Origin: CAKOSP01 sp964369845
GTDB taxonomy: Bacteria; Bacillota_I; Bacilli_A; RF39; UBA660
Direction of reading: 5' to 3'
Assembly: GCA_964369845.1 (NCBI GenBank)
Contig: CAYJFJ010000008.1
Coordinates: forward strand, 1 to 50,215
DNA: 50,215 nucleotides
Shown here: one piece after another, positions 8,968 to 17,389 of the stretch
Layout: every line of letters starts with the position of its first letter
How positions within the stretch are numbered: the stretch's first letter is position 1
Notes under the pieces: generated by a model
Database searches by the model: none
What the model was told of the DNA's origin: nothing
The model's input: the letters and a program-made list of their open reading frames with translations, nothing else
Translations under genes and position numbers: made by a program

Positions 8968-8995
8968 ATTATATCATATTTTATTATTTTAACAA
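8968..8995 (-). promoter_or_regulatory. Sigma-A-type promoter for the 7809 membrane gene
   Basis: -35 TTGTTA (8990-8995), 16-base spacer, -10 TATAAT (8968-8973). A leader of about 15 nt is expected. Confidence 0.6.
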
Positions 8996-9022
8996 GAAAA
9001 AAAAAGAGAAAATTCATTCTCT
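8994..9022 (-). terminator. Terminator of the acetylation cassette
   Basis: AGAGAA / TTCTCT stem (9005-9022) with a 6-base loop and a minus-strand U run, about 90 bases past the DHHW gene. The stretch 9023-9109 holds nothing else I can support. Confidence 0.6.
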
Positions 9023-9109
9023 ATTTAATCAAGACTTTAAAACAATTTATAAATAAACAATTTCAATATATTTCTTAAATTAAACAAACATACATTTAAG
9101 GCATATTAT

Positions 9110-10192
9110 TTATTTTATTTTATAAATTCCTGTATCAGAATCAATATTATTCATACCATATAATATTAATATATTTGATATATTATTTTCTATTATGTAA
9201 TCACTAATATTTAAATTGTAAAATCTAGGGTCAATTACATGTATTTTAGAATAATGATTCGTAAGAAAAGGAATTAAACTGTTTGCAAAGCTATCTTTAA
9301 TAATTAATATTTCTTCATCAGTATTTATCATAGTATTTATAGTAATTAAGGGATGATTACCACCAAAATAATATGAATATTTATCTTTTTGTGTTAAAAA
9401 TTCACTTTCATAAATTGTATCACTTATATAACCATTATAATCAACACTTATAACAGTATCTGTTATATAAGAATCAAACTTATCGGGACTATAATTGTAT
9501 AACCCTACTTTAGAATATAACGTACCATAAAAAGAATTACTTAAGTTTATAGTTTCCAAATCTATAAATTCAATATTATTTTCAATACAAAATTCCACAT
9601 ATGAAACATATGCACCATAAATATTATAATGATGATCACTTTTAAAATAAACTTCTTTAATATTATTTTCTTCTATTAAAGGATTTCTTAAATCAATATA
9701 ATTAAACAAAATATTATCATATATATAATTAAAAGCTTCCTCTTGATTATCATAATCTACATAATTAGGTAATAAATCACTATTAACATATCCACTAGAC
9801 GGAACTAACATTAAGTTAAAATTTATATCGCTATTATCACTATAAAAATCATTTAAAGTTTTAATAAGCTTATCAGTATTTTCCGGATTTTCATACTTTT
9901 CAAATAAATATTCATCACTACCTAGATAAACATCATTAATTTCGGTTTGTTTAATTACTTTTTTCGTAAAAGAACTAATATTAACAAAATAATCTCTAAA
10001 TGGAAAATGATCATTTATATAAGCTTCTAAATCAGAAATATATTCTCCTGAAAACAAAGTTTCGAAGGAAAATACAGGAAAGGAAGATAAGTATCTATTT
10101 TCATTAACACTAAATTCATTTTTAGGTAAAACAAAAAACGAAATAGACAATGCAAGAATTAAAATAGAAATAAACACAGTTAATTTTTTCAT
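9110..10192 (-). CDS. DHHW-family (AlgJ/AlgX-like) O-acetylation protein
   Basis: A 360-residue SGNH-like extracytoplasmic protein. An N-terminal signal anchor (MKKLTVFISILILALSISFF) is followed by NENRYLSSFP and NDHFPFRD, both typical of DHHW proteins. The catalytic DHH motif lies at 186-188 (KSDHHYN; the family W is a Y here), and LIIKDSFANSLIPFL holds the conserved DS(F/Y)A. These proteins pass acetyl groups from an MBOAT partner to a cell-surface polymer. The partner is directly upstream: the MBOAT stop and this ATG are separated by one base, so translation is coupled. The start at 10192 is preferred over the upstream in-frame start at 10231, which would overlap MBOAT. Confidence 0.85.
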   Translation of the reverse strand: MKKLTVFISILILALSISFFVLPKNEFSVNENRYLSSFPVFSFETLFSGEYISDLEAYINDHFPFRDYFVNISSFTKKVIKQTEINDVYLGSDEYLFEKYENPENTDKLIKTLNDFYSDNSDINFNLMLVPSSGYVNSDLLPNYVDYDNQEEAFNYIYDNILFNYIDLRNPLIEENNIKEVYFKSDHHYNIYGAYVSYVEFCIENNIEFIDLETINLSNSFYGTLYSKVGLYNYSPDKFDSYITDTVISVDYNGYISDTIYESEFLTQKDKYSYYFGGNHPLITINTMINTDEEILIIKDSFANSLIPFLTNHYSKIHVIDPRFYNLNISDYIIENNISNILILYGMNNIDSDTGIYKIK

Positions 10193-10193
10193 A

Positions 10194-11546
10194 TTAAAAC
10201 CTAAAATACAAAAATGGATTATAAGTATCATTTACAAGAAAAGATACAGTTATTATAAATAATATTATATATATAATAATCCAAAATATATTCATTTTCC
10301 TTTCTTTATTAAAACCTTTAACTGCAAATATAATTGCTATAAAGATAATTACAAAATAATTTGAAAAATAGTATAAAAAATCAACATTGATAAAAGAATT
10401 ACCAGATAAACCAAACATAATTTTACCAAAAGAAATTAATTCATTCAAATTATCAAAAGCAAATAGATAAAAACTAATTAAAATCAATATCACAACATAA
10501 AAGTGTTTAAAAAAATTAGGTACTTTAGCTAGCAGTTTATGTAAAAATATTTTTTCAATAATTAGTACTATTCCAAAAAATAAACCCCACAAAATAAAGT
10601 TCCAAGCTGCGCCATGCCAAAAACCTGTTAATAACCAAACTATTAATATATTTAGAATATGTCTTTTCTTATTACCACCAAGAGGTATATAAACATAGTC
10701 TTTAAACCAAGATGATAAAGATATATGCCATTTTCTCCAAAATTCAGTAATACTTTTAGCAGCAAATGGATAATTGAAATTTTCCGGATAATTAAATCCA
10801 AGCATTTTCCCAATACCAATAGCCATGTCAGAATAACCTGAAAAATCAAAATAAATTTGTAAAGAAAAAGCAATTATAGAAAGCCAGGCACTAAGCACAG
10901 ATATATCATTAAAACTACTACTAGCTATTGTAGTAAACAGTAAGCCAACAATATTAGCAAGCAAAACTTTTTTAAATAAACCATTTAAAAATCTAATCAT
11001 ACCTTTAGAAAATTTTTCAAAAGAATGCTTTCTACTATGAAGCTCTTTAGCTACTTCTTCGTATCTTACTATTGGACCAGCTATTAACTGTGGAAACATA
11101 GATACATATGTAAGAAAAGTCCAAAAGTTTTTTTCTGCCTTAACTTTTCCTCTATAGACATCTATTGAATAACTCATAGTTTGAAAAGTAAAAAAACTAA
11201 TTCCGATGGGAAGTCCTAAATTTAAAGTATCTATACTTAAATTAAATAAATTATTAAAATTTATAATTAAAAAATCACTATACTTAAAAAAAGTTAATAA
11301 AGATAAATTTATAAAAATAGAAATAACTAAATATAGTTTCTTCTTTTTTCTTTTTTCAATTAATTTTCCCAAAGTAAAATCTACTATTGATGAAAATATC
11401 ATTAAAACTATATAAATAGGTTCGCCCCATGCATAAAATATTAAACTAAATATAAGTAAAATAATATTTCTGTATGGAAGAAGAAAATAGAAAAATAAAA
11501 AAAGAGGTAAAAAGAAAAAAAGAAATGGCAACGAACTAAATACCAT
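10194..11546 (-). CDS. MBOAT-family O-acyltransferase (AlgI/PatA-like)
   Basis: A 450-residue polytopic membrane protein with about 10-12 hydrophobic helices. The central cytoplasmic motif EFWRKWHISLSSWFKDYVYI lies near 268-288. The membrane-embedded catalytic His is H311 in LTGFWHGAAW. Other family marks are LPIGISFFTFQ, FPQLIAGPIVRY and YFDFSGYSDMAIG. It moves an acetyl group from a cytoplasmic donor across the membrane for O-acetylation of a polysaccharide, teichoic acid or peptidoglycan; the acceptor is not evident here. It starts 2 nt after the DUF4358 lipoprotein stop and is followed at once by its DHHW partner. Confidence 0.93.
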   Translation of the reverse strand: MVFSSLPFLFFFLPLFLFFYFLLPYRNIILLIFSLIFYAWGEPIYIVLMIFSSIVDFTLGKLIEKRKKKKLYLVISIFINLSLLTFFKYSDFLIINFNNLFNLSIDTLNLGLPIGISFFTFQTMSYSIDVYRGKVKAEKNFWTFLTYVSMFPQLIAGPIVRYEEVAKELHSRKHSFEKFSKGMIRFLNGLFKKVLLANIVGLLFTTIASSSFNDISVLSAWLSIIAFSLQIYFDFSGYSDMAIGIGKMLGFNYPENFNYPFAAKSITEFWRKWHISLSSWFKDYVYIPLGGNKKRHILNILIVWLLTGFWHGAAWNFILWGLFFGIVLIIEKIFLHKLLAKVPNFFKHFYVVILILISFYLFAFDNLNELISFGKIMFGLSGNSFINVDFLYYFSNYFVIIFIAIIFAVKGFNKERKMNIFWIIIYIILFIITVSFLVNDTYNPFLYFRF

Positions 11547-11548
11547 TT

Positions 11549-12316
11549 CTACTCACTAACTATATCATAAACTAAATCATTATTAGTCGAAACAATATAA
11601 ACTAGGTATTCACCCAATACTTCTTCTTTTCTATTTTTCATATATTCGTATTGATCTGGTAAATAAGTAGACCACATATCTTCTTGACTAGAAAAATAAG
11701 TATCTAATGCTTCTTTAACTTCATCAAACTTTTCATCTACTGGATTTACTACCATAAACGTAAATGCGCTTGTTGCCATAGCAGGAAGTTTAATAATATA
11801 TTCTTCTAAATCCTCTACATTAATATTTAATATATCGCTAATTTGTTCATTACTTAAATCAAGCATAGAATTATAAATTAGCGGCTCAGAACTTTTTATT
11901 GCATCTAATACAATAGCGTTATCAGATGATGCTATATAAATTATATAACCCTCAAATTCATACATTTCAGCATTATCATAGTCTTCTAAATACTTATCCA
12001 TAACTACAGTTAATTCATCTTCATCAGTAGTTTTAAAAATAGCCATTAATTCCTTTTTATCTTCACTCATTCTAACGTTATATTCTGTTATAATGCTAGA
12101 ATCTAAATTAAATGTATCTTCAAAATCAAAATCATAAATGTAATTCATTTGACCAAATACACCTAAGTTATCTAAATCAACTCCTTGAATATTTACTTCA
12201 CCTGTGGTAACAGATGTAACCTCTTCATTTATTTTATCTAAATCAAGAATGACTTCCTCGTTACCGCACGCAGTAACACTAATAGCAATAAATGCCAACA
12301 ATAATATTTTTTTCAT
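11549..12316 (-). CDS. DUF4358 lipoprotein
   Basis: A 255-residue lipoprotein. The signal MKKILLLAFIAISVTAC ends in a lipobox VTAC with the lipidated Cys at 17. The C-terminal half (LPAMATSAFTFMVV, then VKEALDTYFSSQ, then YEYMKNRKEEVLGEYLVYIV) is a standard DUF4358 domain. The first half (YNVRMSEDKKELMAIFKTT, then YEFEGYIIYIASSDN) looks like a degenerate copy. DUF4358 lipoproteins are often found beside MBOAT/DHHW genes, as here, and may act in the same acetylation process. The start at 12316 is set by GAGGAT, one base after the anti-sigma candidate stop. Confidence 0.8.
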   Translation of the reverse strand: MKKILLLAFIAISVTACGNEEVILDLDKINEEVTSVTTGEVNIQGVDLDNLGVFGQMNYIYDFDFEDTFNLDSSIITEYNVRMSEDKKELMAIFKTTDEDELTVVMDKYLEDYDNAEMYEFEGYIIYIASSDNAIVLDAIKSSEPLIYNSMLDLSNEQISDILNINVEDLEEYIIKLPAMATSAFTFMVVNPVDEKFDEVKEALDTYFSSQEDMWSTYLPDQYEYMKNRKEEVLGEYLVYIVSTNNDLVYDIVSE

Positions 12317-12317
12317 T

Positions 12318-12722
12318 TTAATCCTCACATTCTACAAATACTTTATATGTATCATTATAAAGTATAATACTTTTTTTGTTATCAATATTTTCATAAATAT
12401 CGTATTTAATATTTTCTAAGTTAAGCTCGCCTATATAATCTCCTACAGTATAATCAATATAATTTTCTGTATAACAAACACCATTATAATTAATTTCATA
12501 AGTTTCATTCATTAGCATAGTTCTACCATTAAAATTAGTAGTAACATCTTCGCTAACGCTCATAAAATTAAAAATAAGAGTTACAAAAATTATTATAGAG
12601 CAAGCAAATACTTTAGAAAAATAATAATTATTCCCCCTGGAATTTGTAATAGAGTGATACATTTTTTCTTTTTCACTATTACTTGGAGTAATTTTTTTAA
12701 ATACTTTCTTAAAGTTTTTCAT
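12318..12722 (-). CDS. Single-pass membrane protein, probable anti-sigma factor
   Basis: A 134-residue protein with a basic cytoplasmic N-terminus (1-35), one membrane helix (about 36-54, VFACSIIIFVTLIFNFM) and an outer domain of about 80 residues. This layout and its place right after an ECF-like sigma gene suggest the cognate anti-sigma factor. No ZAS zinc motif (HxxxCxxC) is visible, so it would be a non-classical type. The ATG at 12722 lies inside the last codons of the sigma gene (14-base overlap), so the pair is translationally coupled. The anti-sigma role is inferred from context only. Confidence 0.55.
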   Translation of the reverse strand: MKNFKKVFKKITPSNSEKEKMYHSITNSRGNNYYFSKVFACSIIIFVTLIFNFMSVSEDVTTNFNGRTMLMNETYEINYNGVCYTENYIDYTVGDYIGELNLENIKYDIYENIDNKKSIILYNDTYKVFVECED

Positions 12723-13194
12723 AATCACTTCCCATTCTTTCTTTTAATATTTTTTTTGCTTTGGAAAAGTCAGTTCTCAAAGAAGATTCATTTTTATTAA
12801 ATATCTTAGCTATTTCATTAAGTTTATATCCTTCATAAAAGTGTAAATAAATTAAATATTTATATTTAACGGGTAAACTAAGTATAATCTCTAAAATATC
12901 TTTATCATTATCCGAAAAAGGTACTTCGAATTGATCATCTAAAACAATATTTTTTTTATACCATGATTTAAAATGATTTTTGCACAAATTAGTAGCCGTT
13001 TTAATAAACCAAAATTTTTCATGATCTAAATTTTCAAATACTGGTTTATATCTTAAATATTTTATAAATGTATTTTGAACAAAGTCCTCAACATCGCTCT
13101 TATCTTTCAAATATAAAAAACATATTTTATAAATTGAATCAACATTACGATTATAAACTTCATCGAACTCACTGGTTAACTTCAGTAAATTCAA
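12709..13194 (-). CDS. ECF-like sigma-70 family RNA polymerase sigma factor
   Basis: A short sigma factor with only regions 2 and 4. Region 2 covers roughly residues 5-75 (DSIYKICFLYLKDKSDVEDFVQNTFIKYLRY and FWFIKTATNLCKNHFKS). Region 4 is near 105-155 (ILSLPVKYKYLIYLHFYEGYKLNEIAKIFN then LRTDFSKAKKILKERM), the helix-turn-helix that reads the -35 box. The start is judged to be TTG at 13194 because AGGTGAG lies 5-6 nt upstream. The ATG at 13212 has no Shine-Dalgarno and contains that site within its own codons. It heads the five-gene unit running through the MBOAT and DHHW genes, so it probably controls surface O-acetylation and itself. Confidence 0.85.
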   Translation of the reverse strand: MNLLKLTSEFDEVYNRNVDSIYKICFLYLKDKSDVEDFVQNTFIKYLRYKPVFENLDHEKFWFIKTATNLCKNHFKSWYKKNIVLDDQFEVPFSDNDKDILEIILSLPVKYKYLIYLHFYEGYKLNEIAKIFNKNESSLRTDFSKAKKILKERMGSDYEKL

Positions 13195-13214
13195 ATAACT
13201 CACCTCTTCCATAT

Positions 13215-13249
13215 ATAATACAATTCAAAACTACATTTCGTTGTATTAT
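13215..13249. repeat. 9-bp inverted repeat upstream of the sigma gene
   Basis: ATAATACAA (13215-13223) and TTGTATTAT (13241-13249) with a 17-base spacer, between the CapA stop and the sigma-factor start. There is no following T run, so an operator or promoter dyad is more likely than a terminator. One arm overlaps a possible TATTAT -10. Confidence 0.4.
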
Positions 13250-13252
13250 TTT

Positions 13253-14542
13253 TTAATTTATTGATTTAATATATCCTTCATCATCAATTAATGTATTTAT
13301 TGACCAAGATTCTACTTTATTAATTAAAGTAATAGCATCCTCCCCATATAAAAATTCTGTATAAATATTACTTTGTTTTGCAGGTAAAAATTGATAAGAC
13401 ATACTCATATCATCATTAACATTGAAATTTATTATAGCAGTTTCTAAATCCTTATTATTAAACATAAAGTTACCTATATTATAAATAATAGGTTTATTAT
13501 CATACATTTCTATTCCTTGAAGTACATGAGCATGATGACCAACAATAGCATCAGCACCAGCATCTATGTACAATTTGCCAGTTTCCAAAAGAACTTCCTC
13601 TATTTCATGAGAATACTCTAGTCCCCAGTGAATTAAAGCTATTACAATATCACTACTTTCTTTTGCAATGCTTATAAGATCTATAAACCCATCCGGATTA
13701 TAACATCTAAACACCCCAGGAGAGTCTTCCTTTGCCTCAGGAGTAAGAATATATTTTTCTGATCTATTTGCATTTACAAATGTTACTTTATAACCATTAA
13801 TGTTATAACTAATACTTTCAGATGCCTCCTGTTCATTAACACCCGCACCAATTCGATCAATTCCAATAGAGTCAAAAGTTTCTAGTGTAGTAATAAAATC
13901 ATCATATCCATAATCATAAACATGATTATTAGCGAGTGTAACTAAATCCACTCCTAATTCTGTAAAATATTTTGCATTATCAGGCTGACCATAAAAAGTA
14001 TAAGCCTTACCATTCATAGGAGTATTACCTGTTCCTAAGACAAATTCACTATTAGCAATAGCTAAACCAGATTCATTTAAATAATCTATTACTTCAGTAT
14101 CAATAATACCTTCTAACCCTATACCTCGTTCATTTATTCCTTGCATAGCGTAATAATTATCAGCAAAAGCAGTATCGCCGACAAAAGTAATATCATTTTC
14201 AGTAGTAGTTTTATAGATAATTCCAGAAAATTCATCTATAAGTAGATTATAAGATTTTCCTGTAATTTCTCTCCACATTTCATCTGAATATTCGTTCTCA
14301 TCCAAATAATTGTTAATAAGTGAAATAGAATTGTCGTAATTCGTTATAACATAATCTAAAAAACTAGAATCTATATCAGTTAAATCATGTTCCAAAACTT
14401 CTTCTTTAATAATATTTTCATTATTAGTTAATATATTAGTTTCATTATTAAAAACAAAAAAATTTAAGCATACCATAATAGTAAGAATTAAACTAACTAA
14501 CAAAAAAAATATTTTAACTTTCTTTTTTACTTTTCTTTTCAT
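13253..14542 (-). CDS. CapA-family (PGA_cap) membrane-anchored metallophosphatase-like protein
   Basis: A 429-residue protein with one N-terminal membrane anchor (about 11-30) and an outer calcineurin-like fold of the poly-gamma-glutamate synthesis CapA type. Metal-site motifs are intact: ITFVGD (GD at 122-123), ANSEF, ANNHVYDYG (N206, H207, D210), IHWGLEY (H305) and VGHHAHVLQG (H336, H337, H339). The family acts at the cell surface in capsule or PGA handling, but no capB/capC is nearby, so the substrate is unknown. The start at 14542 (MKRKVKK) is set by GTGATG 4 nt upstream. Its promoter gives a leader of only about 9 nt. It is followed by the sigma gene after about 58 bases. Confidence 0.85.
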   Translation of the reverse strand: MKRKVKKKVKIFFLLVSLILTIMVCLNFFVFNNETNILTNNENIIKEEVLEHDLTDIDSSFLDYVITNYDNSISLINNYLDENEYSDEMWREITGKSYNLLIDEFSGIIYKTTTENDITFVGDTAFADNYYAMQGINERGIGLEGIIDTEVIDYLNESGLAIANSEFVLGTGNTPMNGKAYTFYGQPDNAKYFTELGVDLVTLANNHVYDYGYDDFITTLETFDSIGIDRIGAGVNEQEASESISYNINGYKVTFVNANRSEKYILTPEAKEDSPGVFRCYNPDGFIDLISIAKESSDIVIALIHWGLEYSHEIEEVLLETGKLYIDAGADAIVGHHAHVLQGIEMYDNKPIIYNIGNFMFNNKDLETAIINFNVNDDMSMSYQFLPAKQSNIYTEFLYGEDAITLINKVESWSINTLIDDEGYIKSIN

Positions 14543-14557
14543 AAACATCACAACTAC

Positions 14558-14586
14558 ATTATAACAACATTTAAAAATTCCAACAA
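14558..14586 (-). promoter_or_regulatory. Strong promoter for the CapA gene
   Basis: -35 TTGTTG (14581-14586), 17-base spacer, extended -10 TGTTATAAT with TATAAT at 14558-14563. The predicted start leaves a leader of about 9 bases. Confidence 0.65.
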
Positions 14587-14589
14587 TAA

Positions 14590-14617
14590 AAAAGCTAATT
14601 TTTTTTAATTAGCTTTT
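14590..14617 (-). terminator. Terminator of the Abi-HtrA-RDD operon
   Basis: Perfect 11-bp stem AAAAGCTAATT / AATTAGCTTTT, 6-base loop, minus-strand U run. It lies just past the RDD stop and just upstream of the CapA promoter. Confidence 0.85.
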
Positions 14618-14625
14618 CCAAATAC

Positions 14626-15225
14626 TTATAATTTATTCTCAACTTCTACTACTTTGGTTTTAGCAATCATATCGTGAAATGCCATGTTATTTTTATTAAA
14701 AATAAATGTAATGAATACCACAAAATTTATTAAACTAAATAGTATTACCATAATATCATTTACAAATATGAAATTTGATTTAGACAATAAATTAATAGAA
14801 ATAATTGAAAACAGTGAATTTACAATAGAATAGATAAAAACAGTTCTAACTAAGAAACTAATCCAAGATACATCTTTATCATCTTTAGTAATCACTTTAA
14901 TACTCATAATCTTTTTCCCAATAGTCTGACCTTTATTAAACTTTTGAAATACTACTATATATCCAATTATAACAACAATATCAATAATTAAATAAACAGT
15001 TCCGTATTTGATTAAATTGTACGATATTTCCTGATACATACCACTCTCTATTATTTCATCAACTTCGTAATTATCCATTACTTCTTGATATTCATTTGAA
15101 GCAACCACATACTCATCATAATTCCAATTTAAATAATTCAATTGATTTAACATTGATACAATAAGAGTGATTAAAAAAGCATCAATTAAATAAGCAAAAA
15201 TTCTTTTAAAATAATATTTTTTCAT
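14626..15225 (-). CDS. RDD family membrane protein
   Basis: A 199-residue membrane protein with four hydrophobic helices. It carries the family marks RIFAYLIDAFLI (8-19, with the conserved R and D) and GQTIGKKIMSIKVI in the loop after helix 2, plus a C-terminal AFHDMIAKTKVV. The outer loop between helices 1 and 2 (about 35-65) is acidic. RDD proteins are small membrane proteins of uncertain role, linked in some cases to ion exchange. It begins 5 nt after the HtrA stop and is the last gene of the Abi-HtrA-RDD run. Confidence 0.88.
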   Translation of the reverse strand: MKKYYFKRIFAYLIDAFLITLIVSMLNQLNYLNWNYDEYVVASNEYQEVMDNYEVDEIIESGMYQEISYNLIKYGTVYLIIDIVVIIGYIVVFQKFNKGQTIGKKIMSIKVITKDDKDVSWISFLVRTVFIYSIVNSLFSIISINLLSKSNFIFVNDIMVILFSLINFVVFITFIFNKNNMAFHDMIAKTKVVEVENKL

Positions 15226-15230
15226 AGCAA

Positions 15231-16328
15231 CTAGTTATCTAAAGATCCTAAAACTACTTCTAGAACTTTTTCTTCACCATTTCTTATTACAGTAATATTA
15301 ATTTTATCATCTACATTATATTTATAAAGTTCATATCTTAAATAAGAAACATTAGAAACGTCAGTATCATTAACTTTAACGACAATATCATCAGCAAGTA
15401 AACCAGCACTAGATGCAGGAGAATCCTTAGAAACAGATTCAATAATAACGCCATAAGTTAAACCACTACTATCAATAATAGTACTATATTCAGGTGAGTA
15501 TAATGCAGTTGTAACGTTAATCATAGAAATACCTAAATAAGGAATTAAATTATCTACACCATTAATAATATTATTAGCAGATTCAATAGCATCTTCAATT
15601 GGAATAGCAAAACCCATTCCTTCAACACCAGTATCTTTTAGTTTAAGGGTAGAAACCCCAATAACCTCACCATTAGAATTGCATAAAGGTCCTCCACTAT
15701 TACCACTATTAATAGCAGTATCAGTTTGTAAAACTCTCATAACGTAATCATTAGAGTTTTCACTGTTTACAGAAACTTCAACCATTCTGTCTTTACCAGA
15801 AATGATTCCTCTAGTAACAGTCCAAGAAAAAGCATCATCTAAAGGAGCTCCTACAGCAAATGAAGTATCTCCAACTCTTAAATTTTCGCTATCACCTAGT
15901 TCAGCAACAGTAATAATTTTTTCTTCTGACACCGTTAAAACGGCAATATCATCATAATCATTATATCCAACTATGTTAGTTTCAACTATATCTCCATTAG
16001 TAAAGGTAACAGTAACAACATCTCCACCTGATATTACATGTGCATTAGTCATTATATAAGCCATATCACCATCTAGTTTATAAACAAAACCTGTACCCGA
16101 AGAAATCAAACTATCGTTACTATAAGTAGAAACTACTACTACTGCATCATATATTTTATCAACTGCATCTGCAATACCTTGATCAGTCACTGTAACATCT
16201 TTTTCAGTTTTGGTAACTACAGTACTAAATTGCTGCGGGAACGTATAAATTGCACCATACATTAAAAGCGCTCCTGTAACAAAAATACTTATACAAATCA
16301 CAAAATTTTTCATTTTATTATTTTTCAT
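15231..16328 (-). CDS. HtrA/DegP-like membrane-anchored serine protease with PDZ domain
   Basis: A 365-residue S1C protease. It has an N-terminal membrane anchor (about 7-28), a trypsin-like domain with an intact catalytic triad (H97 in TNAHV, D127 in YDDIAVL, S211 in NSGNSGGPL), and a C-terminal PDZ domain (about 265-360, SPASSAGLLADDIVVKVN). It acts outside the membrane on misfolded or signal-bearing proteins. The start at 16328 is set by AAGGATGG, which is also the end of the upstream Abi gene; the two are adjacent with no gap. In Bacillus an htrA paralogue sits near walJ-rlmH, but this copy is elsewhere, beside RDD and Abi genes. Confidence 0.93.
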   Translation of the reverse strand: MKNNKMKNFVICISIFVTGALLMYGAIYTFPQQFSTVVTKTEKDVTVTDQGIADAVDKIYDAVVVVSTYSNDSLISSGTGFVYKLDGDMAYIMTNAHVISGGDVVTVTFTNGDIVETNIVGYNDYDDIAVLTVSEEKIITVAELGDSENLRVGDTSFAVGAPLDDAFSWTVTRGIISGKDRMVEVSVNSENSNDYVMRVLQTDTAINSGNSGGPLCNSNGEVIGVSTLKLKDTGVEGMGFAIPIEDAIESANNIINGVDNLIPYLGISMINVTTALYSPEYSTIIDSSGLTYGVIIESVSKDSPASSAGLLADDIVVKVNDTDVSNVSYLRYELYKYNVDDKINITVIRNGEEKVLEVVLGSLDN

Positions 16329-17261
16329 TTAATCCATCCTTACTATTTGTGTATAATTCATGGGAAATCCCATTGAATCTAAAACTTTATTAATTCCTAT
16401 CACTTTTAATCTACCAGCTAAATATTCTATTTCGTAATTAATTTCATTCATAAAAAGAGTGAAATTATCATCATTTAAAACTTGCTTAAACATAATAACC
16501 AAAGCAAATAAATCATTTTTACCATACATATATTCTTCGTAATCTCTTGGAATATATAAGTTATAATGATATTTTGTATCATTAATCGATTTTTGGGTAC
16601 GATGTTCAAAACATATATCTTCATGAGCACATAAATTTCTATAATTAGCTAAAACAGGTAAATAAGAACAAAAGTCATCAACATCTACATTAAAAATTTC
16701 AGAAATTTCAAGTTGATCTTGTTTCTGAAGTGATAAAAAAAGCTCACCAACAATTCCAAAAGATAATACTTTAACTACAACCCAAAGTGGAATAAAACCA
16801 TAATTGTTCATATAATGACTAGTAGCAGAGTGTTGTTTACCATTAACATTTATTTGCCTTTTCATTTTCCTAATTAAATCGCCAACTTGTTTACTTTTTC
16901 TAGGGTCTCTAACAAAAATTTTAGAATTCAAATAATTTTGCTCTTTGAATCCGTGATTTTTACTAATTATATAAGAAACAATACTTTTTAAATTATTTTC
17001 AAAAATTAAAATATTCTTAAAAATAATATTCCTTATTTGCCTATCAAAATAAAATAATGCATATAATTCATCAAAAGATGTCCCATCAATAAACTTTTCA
17101 TGATTATCATCTCTTAAAAATAAATATCTATAACCACTTAAGAAAAAGTAATTTTCTCGAAGTAAAACATTACGAGCAAATTCATAATCATAGATTTTCA
17201 AACCTTTAAGAGATAATGTTTGAATTTGTTCATCTAAAGACTTAAAAGTTTTAGTTTTCAC
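16329..17261 (-). CDS. Abi family (AbiD/AbiF, Abi_2) HEPN-like protein
   Basis: A 310-residue protein of the Abi_2 family. It opens KTFKSLDEQIQTLSLKGLKI, then has YRYLFL, FDELYALFYFDRQIRN, a PLWVVVKVLSFG segment and a C-terminal NYRNLCAHEDICFEHR. The last carries the RxxxxH pattern (R208, H213) of HEPN ribonucleases. Relatives in lactococcal plasmids cause phage abortive infection; chromosomal copies are often untested. The start is GTG at 17261, set by GGTGAT 5 nt upstream; the GTG at 17270 overlaps that Shine-Dalgarno. It is the first gene of a run with htrA and RDD. An extended -10 (TGCTATAAT, 17286-17291) lies upstream. No antitoxin partner is visible. Confidence 0.85.
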   Translation of the reverse strand: MKTKTFKSLDEQIQTLSLKGLKIYDYEFARNVLLRENYFFLSGYRYLFLRDDNHEKFIDGTSFDELYALFYFDRQIRNIIFKNILIFENNLKSIVSYIISKNHGFKEQNYLNSKIFVRDPRKSKQVGDLIRKMKRQINVNGKQHSATSHYMNNYGFIPLWVVVKVLSFGIVGELFLSLQKQDQLEISEIFNVDVDDFCSYLPVLANYRNLCAHEDICFEHRTQKSINDTKYHYNLYIPRDYEEYMYGKNDLFALVIMFKQVLNDDNFTLFMNEINYEIEYLAGRLKVIGINKVLDSMGFPMNYTQIVRMD

Positions 17262-17344
17262 ATTAATCACCCTATTATCTAGATAATTATAGCACAAAAC
17301 TCTTATTAAATATACAACTAATTTGTGATTTAATTATAAAAAAA

Positions 17345-17373
17345 TTGTGATATTCTGGTGAAAATGTTATACT
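17345..17373 (+). promoter_or_regulatory. Promoter of the phospholipase C-like gene
   Basis: -35 TTGTGA (17345-17350), 17-base spacer, -10 TATACT (17368-17373) preceded by TGT. A second TTGTGAT copy lies about 22 bases upstream. Confidence 0.6.
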
Positions 17374-17389
17374 AATAAAGGTGATACGA

